DNA of 19,367 nucleotides from Xylaria sp. FL1777 (lineage: Eukaryota; Ascomycota; Sordariomycetes; Xylariales; Xylariaceae): NCBI GenBank assembly GCA_022578965.1, contig MU400947.1:1-19367 (forward strand), written 5' to 3'. The first letter of the stretch is position 1; each line of letters opens with the position of its first letter. This document shows, in pieces, positions 9,767 to 18,619 of the stretch. The translations under genes were made by a program, and so were the position numbers. The notes under the pieces were generated by a model that ran no database searches, had not been told where the DNA came from, and saw only the letters and a program-made list of their open reading frames with translations.

Positions 9767-9794
9767 CTTATTATATGTACTATATATAAAAGTT

Positions 9795-10960
9795 ATAACT
9801 AATAACTAGTTATTTTAACATATATATTAATTTTTGCTAGTTTATTTATTTTATATAGTTTATTTTAAACTTAAGTTTTAAGTTTACTATAAAATAAATA
9901 AAACAGTATAAACTTAAGCAATTTTAAAATTATTATTAATTGTTTAAATTTTATAGTATAATTTACTACTACTTTTATTTGTTTTAAGCAATAAAATACT
10001 TTTTTTGTATATTTTGCTTTTTAAGTATTTTTAAATAATGCTTTTATTTAATTTTTAAACTTAATATAGTTCTTAAAAATCTTTTTTATTTTTGGCTTAA
10101 AGTTAGTTAACTTATTAGCTTTTAAAAAATCCTTTAAAATAAATTAAAACTATTTTAGTACTTTTTTTAATAAAAATTATAAAATAATTATTACTTTTTA
10201 ATTTTTTTTCGTAATAATAATAAAGTGCTATTTTAAATAAAGTTTAGCATAAATTAAAAAAGCTTTTATATTTATAAATTTATTATAAAGCTTTAAAGCA
10301 ATAAGTTTAAAACTTTTAATGTTTAGCATTTTTAACATTATAAACAATTTTAATAATAAAAATAACAGTAATAATAAAAAGTTAAATTTTTTATTTTAAA
10401 TTATTACTTTAAGTATAACAATAATAAAAATAAGCATTAAGTTTACTAATAATAATATTAATATTAGTTATAATATAATTACTTATTTAAAGCTTTAATT
10501 TATTGTTATAATAGTAGTTATTATTGCTGCTTTAATTATTATAGCTAATATTTATGCTAGTTTAAAAGTTATAACGCTTAGTATTTAAGCTATTTTTTAA
10601 GTTAAAATAACTAGTTTGCTTTATAACGCTAGTATTAACGTTAGTTTTTTTTTATTATTATTGTTTAACTTTTTTTTTTTGTTACTGCTTTTTTTTTAAT
10701 AAAAATAGCTAATAAAAGTACTAAAGTTTATTATTTTAATATATTGCTAGTTTTAAAAATCTTTAAAATTCTTAAACTTAATTTTTAACTTTTTATTTTT
10801 AATAATATAATTTAGATTTAATTTATTAATTATTAAGTAAAGTTTATTTATGTAATGCTATTTAGCATTTTTGTTTTTTAAATATTTTTTTAATATACCT
10901 TTTAAAGTCTATTTTATAAATTGTTTATTACTTAACTTTTTATATTAATATTCGTTTTTA
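9795..10960 (-). pseudogene. gag: E1 gag pseudogene fragment
   Basis: This is the reverse complement of E2 13350-14506 in approximate terms, covering the leader and the N-terminal and central part of gag, the particle protein of the retrotransposon. It is non-coding today, with a stop every few codons. It includes Asn/Ser-type low-complexity TAATAATAA-like runs (10330-10460), seen also at 13780-13960 in E2. The CCHC zinc knuckle found in E2 falls beyond the breakpoint and is absent. Confidence 0.7.
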
Positions 10961-10995
10961 TATATTAAGTTTTATTAATTAAAAAGCTATTAAAA

Positions 10996-11464
10996 TATAA
11001 TAAATCTATTATATATTAATATAATAGGTTTACTTTTAAAGTTTTAATTTATAAGTAATAATAAGATTTTTAATAATAGTTCATTAAAAAGGTTTTTAAA
11101 GTACTTTTACTACTATGCATTAATAAAGGTTTTAAAAGTTTAAAAGTAATAAATATATTAATGCTTAACAGTTATAAAAAATTAATAGCTAAAAAGCTAA
11201 GAACTAAATAAATAATTAAATATAAAAAATACATAATTATATAAACAAAAAAAAAGTAAAAAAAGTAATAATTTCTTTTAAACCACTATAAGTTTAATAA
11301 GTACTAAATTATTATAAGCTTAGTAAGCTTTAAATTATTATAAGCTTAATAAACTAAGTAAATTATTATATAACCTTAGCTTTAGCTAGCAAAAAAAAAA
11401 GTGCAAAGTATATATAAAAGCATTAAGCTACTTTAAAGGTTACCTTTGTGCTAATTTTATAACA
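10996..11464 (-). repeat. E1 5' LTR (469 bp)
   Basis: Read on the minus strand it starts TGTTATAAAATTAGCAC and ends TATTATA, matching the E2 LTR start TGTTATAAAATTGGCAC and its end. Homology to E2 breaks exactly outside TGTTA, which defines the outer edge. It is 25 bp shorter than the E2 LTR, because it has three rather than four units of an internal 26-bp tandem repeat. Confidence 0.85.
11276..11353 (-). repeat. 26-bp tandem repeat in E1 LTR, 3 units
   Basis: Three degenerate 26-bp units (11276-11301, 11302-11327, 11328-11353) are each built around AAGCTTA and AATTTA words. They correspond to the four-unit array of the E2 LTR. Confidence 0.7.
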
Positions 11465-11653
11465 GTAATTTACTTAAATTAAACTAACGCTAATAATACT
11501 AGCTTTTTTTAGCTTGTATAAACGCTAATTTTTAAGCTAAAAGCTAACCTTAATTTTTTTTTTAAAGCTGCTTAACTATTTTAATTTTTTTTAAGCTTAA
11601 GCTTTTTAATTGCTAGCTAAGCTAAATTTAAAACTGCTTTTAATATTATTTAT
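11465..11653. other. Spacer between E1 and fold-back element, no gene seen
   Basis: These 190 bp are AT-rich with several GCTAGC and AAGCTT-like words. No homology to the opposite flank (12113-12823) was seen. No reading frame or other feature was recognised. Confidence 0.4.
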
Positions 11654-11716
11654 AAAGAATTAATACAAACATATAAAGAATTAATACAAACATATAAAAA
11701 ATTAATATAAATATAT
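11654..11716 (+). repeat. 21-bp tandem repeat, 3 units, left end of fold-back element
   Basis: Units lie at 11654-11674, 11675-11695 and 11696-11716. The first two are identical, starting AAAGAATTAATACAAAC; the third has changes of the C-to-T and G-to-A type. Confidence 0.85.
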
Positions 11717-12070
11717 AATGCTTATAAACATATAATAAATAACTTTTTAACTACTAGTTGCACTGCAACTTAAAACATATTTTTTGGAAGCTAATTGCAA
11801 AAAGATTCCAGAAATGCAAACGGTTTGTTTGTATAACCAACAGTCGCAAAAATATTCACAGTTAAACAAAATATGCTAATAAACCAAAAAGTGACCTTTT
11901 ATATAAGCATAGAACATAAATATCTCTGCGACTGTAAGTCGTACAAACAAACCGTTTGCGTTTCTAGATTTCTTTTGCAATTAGCTTTCTAATGACTCCA
12001 GTTGCATTATAGTGCAATAAATAGTTGCAAAGTTATTTAAAAAACAAGCCCATTATATGTTTATAAAACT

Positions 12071-12112
12071 ATATATCTGTATTAATTTCTTATGTATTTG
12101 TATTAATTCTTT
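12071..12112 (-). repeat. 21-bp tandem repeat, 2 units, right end of fold-back element
   Basis: Two units, 12071-12091 and 12092-12112, are the inverted counterparts of the left array; read on the minus strand they begin AAAGAATTAATACAAA. Having different unit numbers in the two arms is usual for fold-back elements. Confidence 0.75.
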
Positions 12113-12823
12113 ATTTATAATATAATTAGTTAAAATTGTTAGCTTATTACTTAATTGCTTTAGTTACATAAATAAATACAAAAATAACATAAGCAATTTA
12201 GCTTTTTATTACTTTATTTAAATAAATATAAATTATTATTTTTATATTTATTTTTTAATAATATATAGTTAATATTAAGTTTGTTTTAATTAACGTTATT
12301 TTGTTTGTTTAAAAAGTTATTTTATAAGCATGCTTTTTTTTTAAATTAGCTAATGCTTTTGTTTTAATATTTGTTTTTAATTTAAGTATTTTGCTTTTTT
12401 TAAAACATTTTATTATTAGGCTTACTAAAATTATTTTTTTTGCTAAAATTTATTCTAAATTTATTTATATTAAATAAACTATTTTTTAGCAATAATTTGT
12501 TGTTTTAGTATATTAATTACTTTGCTAAATTTAATAGTTTTAGTTTAATTAAAAAAAATAGCTATTTATATAAAAAACAAAAAATATGCTTTTTTATTTA
12601 ATATAATAAATATAGCAAGCTTAAAAAACCTTAAAGTAATAAAATTTATAAACAAAAATTATAAAAAACAGGTTATAAATAGTTTATAATAGCTTAATAG
12701 CGCAATAGCATATGCTTAACTACTTTTTTTAAAGTTATAAATTTAAGTTTTATTTAGTTTATAGTTGTTTTACTTTAAAGCAAAAGTTAGTTTACTTTTA
12801 GCTTAGTTTAAACTATATGCTTA
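12113..12823 (-). pseudogene. Decayed minus-strand coding block between fold-back element and E2
   Basis: These 0.7 kb are mostly T-rich on the + strand. The minus strand from about 12560 to 12240 reads as about 100 codons in one frame when TAA/TAG are taken as mutated Gln. The product would be Lys/Gln-rich and helical (for example KKAKYLN and KQILKQKH). It resembles C-terminal tails of fungal transposases or gag-like proteins only in composition; no motif names the family. From 12620 to 12823 nothing was recognised. The stretch ends where the E2 LTR begins at TGTTATAAAATTGG. Confidence 0.3.
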
Positions 12824-13317
12824 TGTTATAAAATTGGCACTAAGGTGGCCTTTAGAGCGGCTTAATGCTTTTATATATACTTTGCACCTCTTTTTTTGCT
12901 AGCTAAAGCTAAAGTTACGTAATAACTTACTTAGCTTATTAAGCTTACAGTAATTTAAAGCTTACTAAGCTTATAGTAATTTAAAGCTTACTAAGCTTAC
13001 AATAATTTAATGCTTATTAAACATGTAGTAATTTAAGAAAAGTTATTACTTTTTTTACTTTTTTTTTGTTTATATAATTATGTACTTTTTATATTTAGTT
13101 ATTTACTTAGTTTTAGTTTTTTAGCTATTAATTTTTTATAACTGCTAAGCATTAATACATTTATTACTTTTAATTCTTTAAAACTTTTATTAATGTATAA
13201 TAATAAAAGTACTTTAAAAACCTTTTTAACGAACTATTATTAAAGATTTTATTATTACTTATAAATTAAAACCTTAAAAGCAAACCTATTATATTAATAT
13301 ATAATAAGTTTATTATA
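12824..13317 (+). repeat. E2 5' LTR (494 bp)
   Basis: It starts TGTTATAAAATTGGCACTA and ends TATTATA. Both edges are set by comparison: E1 homology stops just outside TGTTA, and the E0 3' LTR stops at the same TATTATA. The first 90 bp keep G+C-rich words such as GGTGGCC and GAGCGGC that E1 has lost. It contains a four-unit 26-bp array and conserved stretches such as TTTATATAATTATG. The sequence after it (CTTTAATAGTTC) gives no convincing tRNA primer-binding site. Confidence 0.87.
12935..13038 (+). repeat. 26-bp tandem repeat in E2 LTR, 4 units
   Basis: Four units (12935-12960, 12961-12986, 12987-13012, 13013-13038) share CTTAYTAAGCTTA then RTAATTTAA. The E1 LTR has three. In an LTR such arrays often lie in the promoter region, but no function is shown here. 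Confidence 0.8.
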
Positions 13318-13439
13318 CTTTAATAGTTCTTTAATTAATAAAACTTAATATATAAAAATAAATATTAATATAAAAAGTTAAATAATAAACAATTTATAAA
13401 ATAAATTTTTAAAAATATACTAAAAAAATATTTAAAAAA

Positions 13440-14780
13440 TAAAAATATTAAATAGTATTACGTAAGTAAACTTTACTTAATAACTAATAAACTAGATTTA
13501 AGTTATATTATTAAAAATAAAAAGTTAAAAATTAAGTTTAAAAATTTTAAAAACTTTTAAAACTAATAACGTACTAAAATAATAAACTTTAATATTTTTA
13601 TTAGCTATTTTTATTAAAAAAAAAGCAGTAGTAAAAAAAAAAAAGTTAAATAGTAATAATAAAAAAAAACTAATGCTAATATTAATATTATAAAGCAAAC
13701 TAATTGCTTTAACTTAAAAAATAGCTTAAATATTAAGCATTATAACTTTTAAACTAGTATAAACATTAGTTATAATAATTAAAGCAGTAATAATAATAGT
13801 TATTATAATAATAAATTAAAGCTTTAAACAAGTAATTATACTATAATTAATACTAATATTATTATTAGTAAATTTAATGCTTATTTTTATTATTACTATA
13901 TTTAAAGTAATAATTTAAAATAAAAAACCTAACTTTTTATTATTATTACTGCTTTTATTATTAAGATTATTTATAATATTAAAAATATTAAACATTAAAA
14001 GTTTTAAATTTATTGCTTTAAAGCTTTATAATAAATTTATAAATATAAAAGCTTTTTTAATTTATATTAAACTTTATTTAAAATAGCACTTTATTATTAT
14101 TATAAAAAAAAATCAAAAAATAATAATTATTTTATAATTTTTATTAAAAAAAGTACTAAAATAGTTTTAATTTATTTTAAAAGATTTTTTAAAAGCTAAT
14201 AAATTAACTAATTTTAAGCTAAAAATAAAAAAAAATTTTAAAAATTATATTAAGTTTAAAAATTAAATAAAAGCACTATTTAAAAACATTTAAAAAGCAA
14301 AACATATAAAAAAAGCACTTTATTACTTAAAATAAATAAAAGTAGCAGTAAATTATGCTATAAAATTTAAACAATTAGTAGCAATTTTAAAATTGCTTAA
14401 GCTTATATTATTTTACTTATTTTATAGTAAACTTAAAACTTAAATTTAAAATAAACTATATAAAATAAATAAACTAATAAAAATTAATACGTATATTAAT
14501 ATAGCTATTATAATTAATTAATAATTATTTAATTAGTACTTTAAAACTAAAAAAACTAAAAAAAACAAAAAAAAAATACTTAAGAAAATATTAAACAAAA
14601 GTTTAAGCAAATTAATAAAGTTTAAAAATAATAACCTTAAGATATATTTAAAGTTAAATGTTATAACTGTAAAAAAAAAGAACATTTTTAAAAATAATGC
14701 TAATTTAAAAAAAAAAAACAAAAAAAAAGCTATAAAAAAAAAAGATTTTTTAACTTAAAAAAAAAATATAAGTTATAAAA
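13440..14780 (+). pseudogene. gag: E2 gag pseudogene with CCHC zinc knuckle
   Basis: This is the nucleocapsid/capsid polyprotein gene of the element, now dead. In codon phase 1 the reading around 14270-14420 contains F..QIKALFK, KxSTLLLK and SSNFKIAQAYIILLIL. This fits the retrotransposon gag (capsid) pattern in which an F.. AL block is followed by an ELxxLKQ-like helix and a final Leu-rich helix. A zinc knuckle follows at 14659-14700. Upstream (13600-14000) the sequence is low-complexity TAATAATAA/TATTATTA, consistent with a Ser/Asn- or Gln-rich N-terminal part. Stops are TAA or TAG at Gln-like positions. The start codon could not be placed. E1 preserves the same region up to about 14506. 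Confidence 0.75.
14659..14700 (+). other. CCHC zinc knuckle of E2 gag
   Basis: Codons read C-Y-N-C-K-K-K-E-H-F-x-K-x-C, exactly the CX2CX4HX4C spacing of retroviral-type nucleocapsid knuckles. The two x positions are TAA, most likely former CAA Gln codons. All four zinc ligands survive. The knuckle would bind the element's RNA during packaging. Confidence 0.9.
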
Positions 14781-15450
14781 GTTTAAAATAATAAAAAATA
14801 ATAAAGCAATTTAAAAAATATGTTTTTAAAGCAAAAATATAAAATTGCTATTTTAAGTTAAAACAAAAATGCTATACTAAACAAAACTAAATGTTTTATT
14901 TATATAAATTAAAATAAACAAACATATAAATATTATTTAAAAGCTTTATAATTATTAAAACAAATTGCAAAAAAATATATTTATTATATAAATAATTAAA
15001 GTTATTTAATATATAACTTAAAAAAATAGTTTAATTAAAAATAGCAAACAATAAAAAGTAATAAATTAATATAATTAGCAAACTTATAAAACTATAAAAA
15101 CTTTAAACTATTAAAGCTTAAAATATAGCTTAAAAAAAAATTATATTTAAAAAAACAAAACTATAATTATAAATAGTATAATTATTAAACTAATTATAAA
15201 CTACTAAAATATTTAGTTGCTAAATAAACTTAAAAAAACAAAACTTATAAAACTTTAAAACAAAAACAAATAAAATTAAAAGCTATAAAAAATACTATAA
15301 AAAAAGAATTAATAAAAATAAACAAAATATTTTTATAGCTTAAATTGCTTTAAATATAACAAAACAAAAAAGCATTAATAGTTAGCATAAAAACTAATAT
15401 GTTTTAAAAACTAGAACTAACAATTTAATTAATTATTAAAAGTTATTATT

Positions 15451-15464
15451 ATAATAAAACTATA
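15451..15464 (+). repeat. Target site duplication, left of 2.2-kb insertion
   Basis: ATAATAAAACTATA is identical to 17665-17678. The unoccupied counterpart in E0 is ATAACAAAACTATA at 2446-2459. Confidence 0.85.
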
Positions 15465-16479
15465 TATTATATTGTATTACTTAGGCTAACAGCTTATTAG
15501 CTATGCCGGTTTTTATTTTTTATATATACAAGTAAAAACTATGCTTGTAAGTTAAAAGCAAGCTATAAATAGCTTACTTTTTTTCTAGTAGCTAAGTAAA
15601 AACATTTTGTATTTATTTTTAAGTTGCACTAGTTTTACTATAATTTTATTAAGTGCTTTGCTTTTTACTTTTTTGCTTTTAGGTTGTTTGCTTACTTATA
15701 ATATACTATTAACTAAATATATATACTTTTACGTAGTTACTTTGTAGTTCTTTTTTTTTTGTATTTTTTTTGCTTTATAGTTTGCTTGCTTTAGTATTAC
15801 TGCTTGCTTTATGCTATTTGCAGTAGTTTTTTTAGTTTTAGTACTTATTTAGCTAAATATATTACTTTTTTCTTTTAGTTTTTTTTTAAACTTTTTTTTA
15901 TTATATTGCTAGTATATTATAGTTTGCTTACTTTAGTATTACTGCTAGCTTTTTGCTACACTAGTTTTTTTATAACTAAGTTATAACTAAGTTATAAGCA
16001 AAATTAATTGTTTATTACTTTTTAGTTTGCTTTTTATATATTTATTTTTTAAGCTGCTTTTGTACTTTTTGCAATAAGCTTACTAAATAAGCATAGCTTA
16101 TAAATAGCTTATGCACTAAGTAATATAAAGTAGCAGTAAATAATAGATTACTTTACTTAATTATTTATGCTAATTTTTTTTTTTTTTAATTATTAATTTT
16201 ATTACTTTTATTATTATTATTATTATGTGCTTAGTTTATGTTTGCTTTAATATATTAAAATGCTTAGTTTATAATATAATTAGTTATTAATGCATTACAA
16301 TTATATAAAAATTTACTTTATTATAGCTGTTATGCTTTTTGTAGTATATATTTATAATTAGCTTAGCTTAAGTATATATGCTAACTAGTATTAAGCTTAT
16401 ATATTTAAAGTTATAAGTTATTTTGCTGCAGTTTTTATTAATTATTTAATTTATAATATTAAATAAAGTAGCTAATAGC
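15465..16479 (-). other. 3' part of the LINE-like insertion, no motif recognised
   Basis: This T-rich kilobase on the + strand is A-rich on the sense (minus) strand. It contains a 26-bp direct repeat (AGTTTGCTTRCTTTAGTATT and six more bases) at 15779-15804 and 15921-15946, 142 bp apart. A tandem TTATAACTAAG also occurs near 15970. No reverse transcriptase, endonuclease or zinc-finger motif could be read on either strand. Confidence 0.45.
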
Positions 16480-17664
16480 TTGCTATTATATAGTTTAAGC
16501 TTTTATAACTGCTTGTTATTATGCTTTTTTGCTATAATGCTAATTTTCAAAATAAAAATAAGTGCTTTAGTGCTTTGCGCTAAAGTATTACTAATAGCTT
16601 TAAAATTTATATTTATTAAGCACGCTAAAATGCTTAAGCTATACTGCTACTATATTGCTTATATTATAATAGTATGTTATATATTTTTTATTGCTGTTTT
16701 TTTTATGCTAACTATATAAAAACATTAATAATTTTTGCGCTTGTAATATTACTAGCAAATCTGCTAAGTGCTTATAATGCAAAAAAAGCAAAGTAAGCAC
16801 TAAAAGTAATAATTATAGTTCTATAAGTACTTTTAATTATATTAATATTTATATGTTTTTAAGCTTTACTTTATGTTTATTTTAACTATTAAAGTTTTTT
16901 TAATTTTAAGTACTACTAATAATTTTTTAGCTTAAAAAAGTTAATAAAAAACTTTAATTATTTATTAAAGCTTGTATAGCTATGCGTTATTTTTATACTA
17001 ATAAAAATATTTAAGCTGCATTTATAGCTAATATGCAACTTTAAGTTGCAATTAAAAAAGCAAAAAAAGCTGCAGCAAATAAAAAAGCTAAAAGTTCTAT
17101 ATAAATAAGCTAGTTAAAAAATGTTTATATAACTTTTAAAGGTTAACATTGTTATATATTTAATAGCTAAAAGTTTTAGTAAAATTTCAGTATTTAATAC
17201 TTAATAAAATTGCTTAATTACTTTGCTTTTTTATAATATATGCTTTTTAACTTTTATAGTTTTATATTTGTAATTTTATATTGCTGTTTTTAGTACTTTA
17301 TTATATTATGCTTTACTTTAAAGTTTATAAACGTAAGCTTATAATAAGTAGCCTTTTTAAAACTATAAATAATAAATAGCTTTATAATAGCTGCTTTAGC
17401 TTTTGTTTTATAGTTATAATAAACTTCTTTTAGCTTAAAGAAAAGCTAGTATTAATACTTAGCTATTTTTGCTTTATGTTTAAAGGCCTTTATTTCTGTG
17501 TTTTTGCAGCTGCTTACAACTTAATCAGTTCTTTAGCTACGTTATAATAGCTAAGCTTTTCTATATTTAGAACTTATTTAGCTATCTTACGTGCCTTTTT
17601 TAAGTCGCGCAATAACCGGTAGCCTAATTAAAAATTTGTTTGCTCTTTTAATATACTGCAAGTA
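16480..17664 (-). pseudogene. Decayed ORF in the 5' part of the LINE-like insertion
   Basis: Starting at the 5' edge on the minus strand, one frame reads on for several hundred codons with stops only at likely Gln codons. Examples are GYRLLRDLKKARKIAK at about 17622-17575, YYNVAKELIKL at about 17550-17515, and around 16640-16560 KAISNTL and KALIFILKISIIAKKH. The product would be basic and largely helical. The frame is already open at the insertion edge, so the element may be 5'-truncated. No domain was recognised; an ORF1/gag-like protein of a LINE would fit the composition and place, but this is inference. Confidence 0.4.
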
Positions 17665-17678
17665 ATAATAAAACTATA
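17665..17678 (+). repeat. Target site duplication, right of 2.2-kb insertion
   Basis: ATAATAAAACTATA is identical to 15451-15464; E2 sequence colinear with E0 resumes directly after it. Confidence 0.85.
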
Positions 17679-18488
17679 ATAAAAAATAATAATAATATTT
17701 TATGCTTAAAAAATCTAAAATATAATAAAGTATTATAAAATTGCTATATAATATATTATTACTGTTAATATTTACTTAATAAACTAAAAAATAATTAGTT
17801 TTTTAAACAAATTATAAAAATAAAAATATAGAACTTTTATAAATTAAAATAGTTAATTATAACTATAGTTTACTATAAAGATTTATAAAAATTTGCAACA
17901 TTTAAAGAAAATTTTAATTATACTTATAATATTATTTTAAAAAAATGTAAAAATAACTGCTATAAATATTATTAGCTAATTAAAGCATAATTATACTAAA
18001 AAATAGTTACTAAAAATAAAAAAGTTTAAAAACTGCAATTTAAAGCTTAACTAAAAACAAAAATAAAACAAAGTATAATAATATTTAAAGTACTAAAAAA
18101 AACAAACATTTAAACATTTTATAAAAAAAAATTAAAAAACAAAATAAATATTTACTAAAAAAGCAGCAAATAGCTAAAAAAACTAAAGCTTTACATAAAG
18201 TTTAATATAATAACTAATAAAACTAATTTAAAGTTAAATTTATATATTAAAAAAAAATATAACATTTTAATTAATTTAAAAGTATAAATTAATATAATTT
18301 TACTTAAAATAATAAAACAAAATAAAATTTTTTAAAAATATAAGCAAAAATCCTAAAAAATTAAAAGATTTAATAAAAATACTTTTAGCTATAATAATAG
18401 TTATATATTTAAAAAAACTAAACTTTTTAATATATTTATATAAAAATATAAAAAGTAAATTATATTAAATATTGCTAATATATTTAAT

Positions 18489-18502
18489 TATAATATTATT
18501 TT
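18489..18502 (+). repeat. Target site duplication, left of 103-bp fragment
   Basis: TATAATATTATTTT is repeated at 18606-18619. E0 has the single unoccupied copy at 3272-3285. Confidence 0.88.
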
Positions 18503-18605
18503 TACAGGTGGTTTTTGCCTTAAAGAAGGTTTCCACTTGTACGAGTATTGTACTAAATAGCCACTAGCATAGCTAATAGGCCGTTAGCCCAAGTAATACA
18601 ATATA
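18503..18605 (+). mobile_element. 103-bp LINE-like 3' fragment, unmutated
   Basis: This short insertion in E2 is flanked by perfect 14-bp duplications. Read on the minus strand, its last part is TATTGTATTACTTGGGCTAAC followed by a close match to the start of the 2.2-kb insertion at 15465. Similarity continues through TATTAGCTATG to a TACAAGT(G/A)(G/A)AAA word, then stops. It is therefore a severely 5'-truncated copy of the same family in the opposite orientation, with its TA-rich 3' tail at 18600-18605. It keeps GG, CC, CG and TC dinucleotides, and by eye about 40% G+C, in the middle of DNA with perhaps 12%. It is the best available view of the unmutated 3' end of this family. It encodes nothing. 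Confidence 0.8.
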
Positions 18606-18619
18606 TATAATATTATTTT
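18606..18619 (+). repeat. Target site duplication, right of 103-bp fragment
   Basis: TATAATATTATTTT is identical to 18489-18502; E2 continues with AGAAATATTA as in E0 (AGAAATACTA). Confidence 0.88.

Larger units (their letters stand above)
7521..9794 (-). pseudogene. Decayed minus-strand coding region of an unidentified element
   Basis: These 2.3 kb between E0 and E1 are strongly T-rich on the + strand. The minus strand can be read for long stretches (around 9300-8970, 8850-8560, 7900-7600) with stops falling only at TAA/TAG/TGA codons that mutation of CAA, CAG, CGA or TGG would give. Example phrases are RKFIKAYKALCLKTL near 8810-8770 and KRLALAIKAKFN near 7870-7835. No motif of RT, integrase, RNase H or a known transposase was recognised. 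It is not an obvious continuation of E1, because searching by eye for the reverse of E pol landmarks found none. It is most likely the body of another transposon whose ends were not found. Confidence 0.4.
9795..11464 (-). mobile_element. E1: truncated chromovirus copy, 5' LTR and part of gag
   Basis: On the minus strand this region matches E2 from 12824 to about 14506: the LTR first, then the leader and most of gag. Homology stops near 9795 inside gag, before the zinc knuckle, so the copy has lost the rest of gag and all of pol, or these were displaced by another insertion. It faces E2 head to head across a 1.36-kb spacer. The two copies differ by scattered transitions and one repeat unit in the LTR. 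Confidence 0.85.
11654..12112. mobile_element. Fold-back (long inverted repeat) element, lightly mutated
   Basis: A 459-bp palindromic unit has imperfect arms of about 200 bp (11654-11860 and 11915-12112) around a 55-bp centre. Exact paired blocks include GCAAACGGTTTGTTTGTA (11816-11833) with its complement at 11942-11959, AAGCTAATTGCAAAA (11788-11802) with 11973-11987, and ACAGTCGCA (11840-11848) with 11927-11935. The outer ends of both arms consist of 21-bp tandem units, three on the left and two on the right. The inner 300 bp keep CpG, TpC and CpC dinucleotides, unlike the surrounding DNA. There is no coding capacity, so it would be a non-autonomous fold-back or MITE-like element. A possible ATTTAT flanking duplication is too AT-rich to trust. 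Confidence 0.7.
15465..17664 (-). mobile_element. LINE-like (non-LTR) insertion in E2, 2.2 kb
   Basis: A 2200-bp insertion is flanked by perfect 14-bp direct repeats (ATAATAAAACTATA at 15451-15464 and 17665-17678). E0 has the empty site (2446-2459, one C/T difference). There are no terminal inverted or direct repeats. The left end (TATTATATTGTATTACTTAGG) is shared with the 103-bp fragment at 18503-18605, which therefore shows the conserved end of the family. Fragments sharing one end and cut at the other, with a TA-rich tail and 14-bp duplications, are the pattern of non-LTR retrotransposons. On that reading the 3' end is at 15465 and the sense strand is minus. Neurospora Tad is a fungal LINE reported to make duplications of similar size. 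No RT motif was found, so the assignment rests on structure. Confidence 0.65.

Noticed and set aside
7521..9794. Continuation of E1 pol on the minus strand
   Set aside because: The reverse complements of E pol landmarks (YLNNIL box, KELFAIIIAFK, LGFFKIKEI) were not found, and E1/E2 similarity stops sharply near 9795.
11654..12112. Bidirectional terminator or replication origin
   Set aside because: There is no neighbouring host gene and no known fungal origin motif; the tandem-repeat ends and long arms fit a fold-back element better.
12935..13038. CRISPR-like repeat array
   Set aside because: The 26-bp units are directly adjacent with no spacers and lie inside a retrotransposon LTR.
14533..14721. 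Open minus-strand frame of 62 codons, rich in Phe and Leu, looking like a small membrane protein
   Set aside because: It is the antisense of the gag zinc-knuckle region, where A-rich sense sequence gives Phe and Leu codons on the other strand. The sense frame has the exact CCHC spacing.
16480..16719. Open + strand frame of 79 hydrophobic codons resembling a multi-spanning membrane peptide
   Set aside because: It lies opposite the decayed minus-strand frame of the LINE-like insertion. Its hydrophobicity follows from T-rich composition, and it has no ribosomal, promoter or family context.
15465..17664. DNA transposon with terminal inverted repeats
   Set aside because: The two ends share only a short AGGCTA/TAGCCT-like word away from the termini; the outermost bases are not complementary, and the 14-bp duplication is long for cut-and-paste elements.
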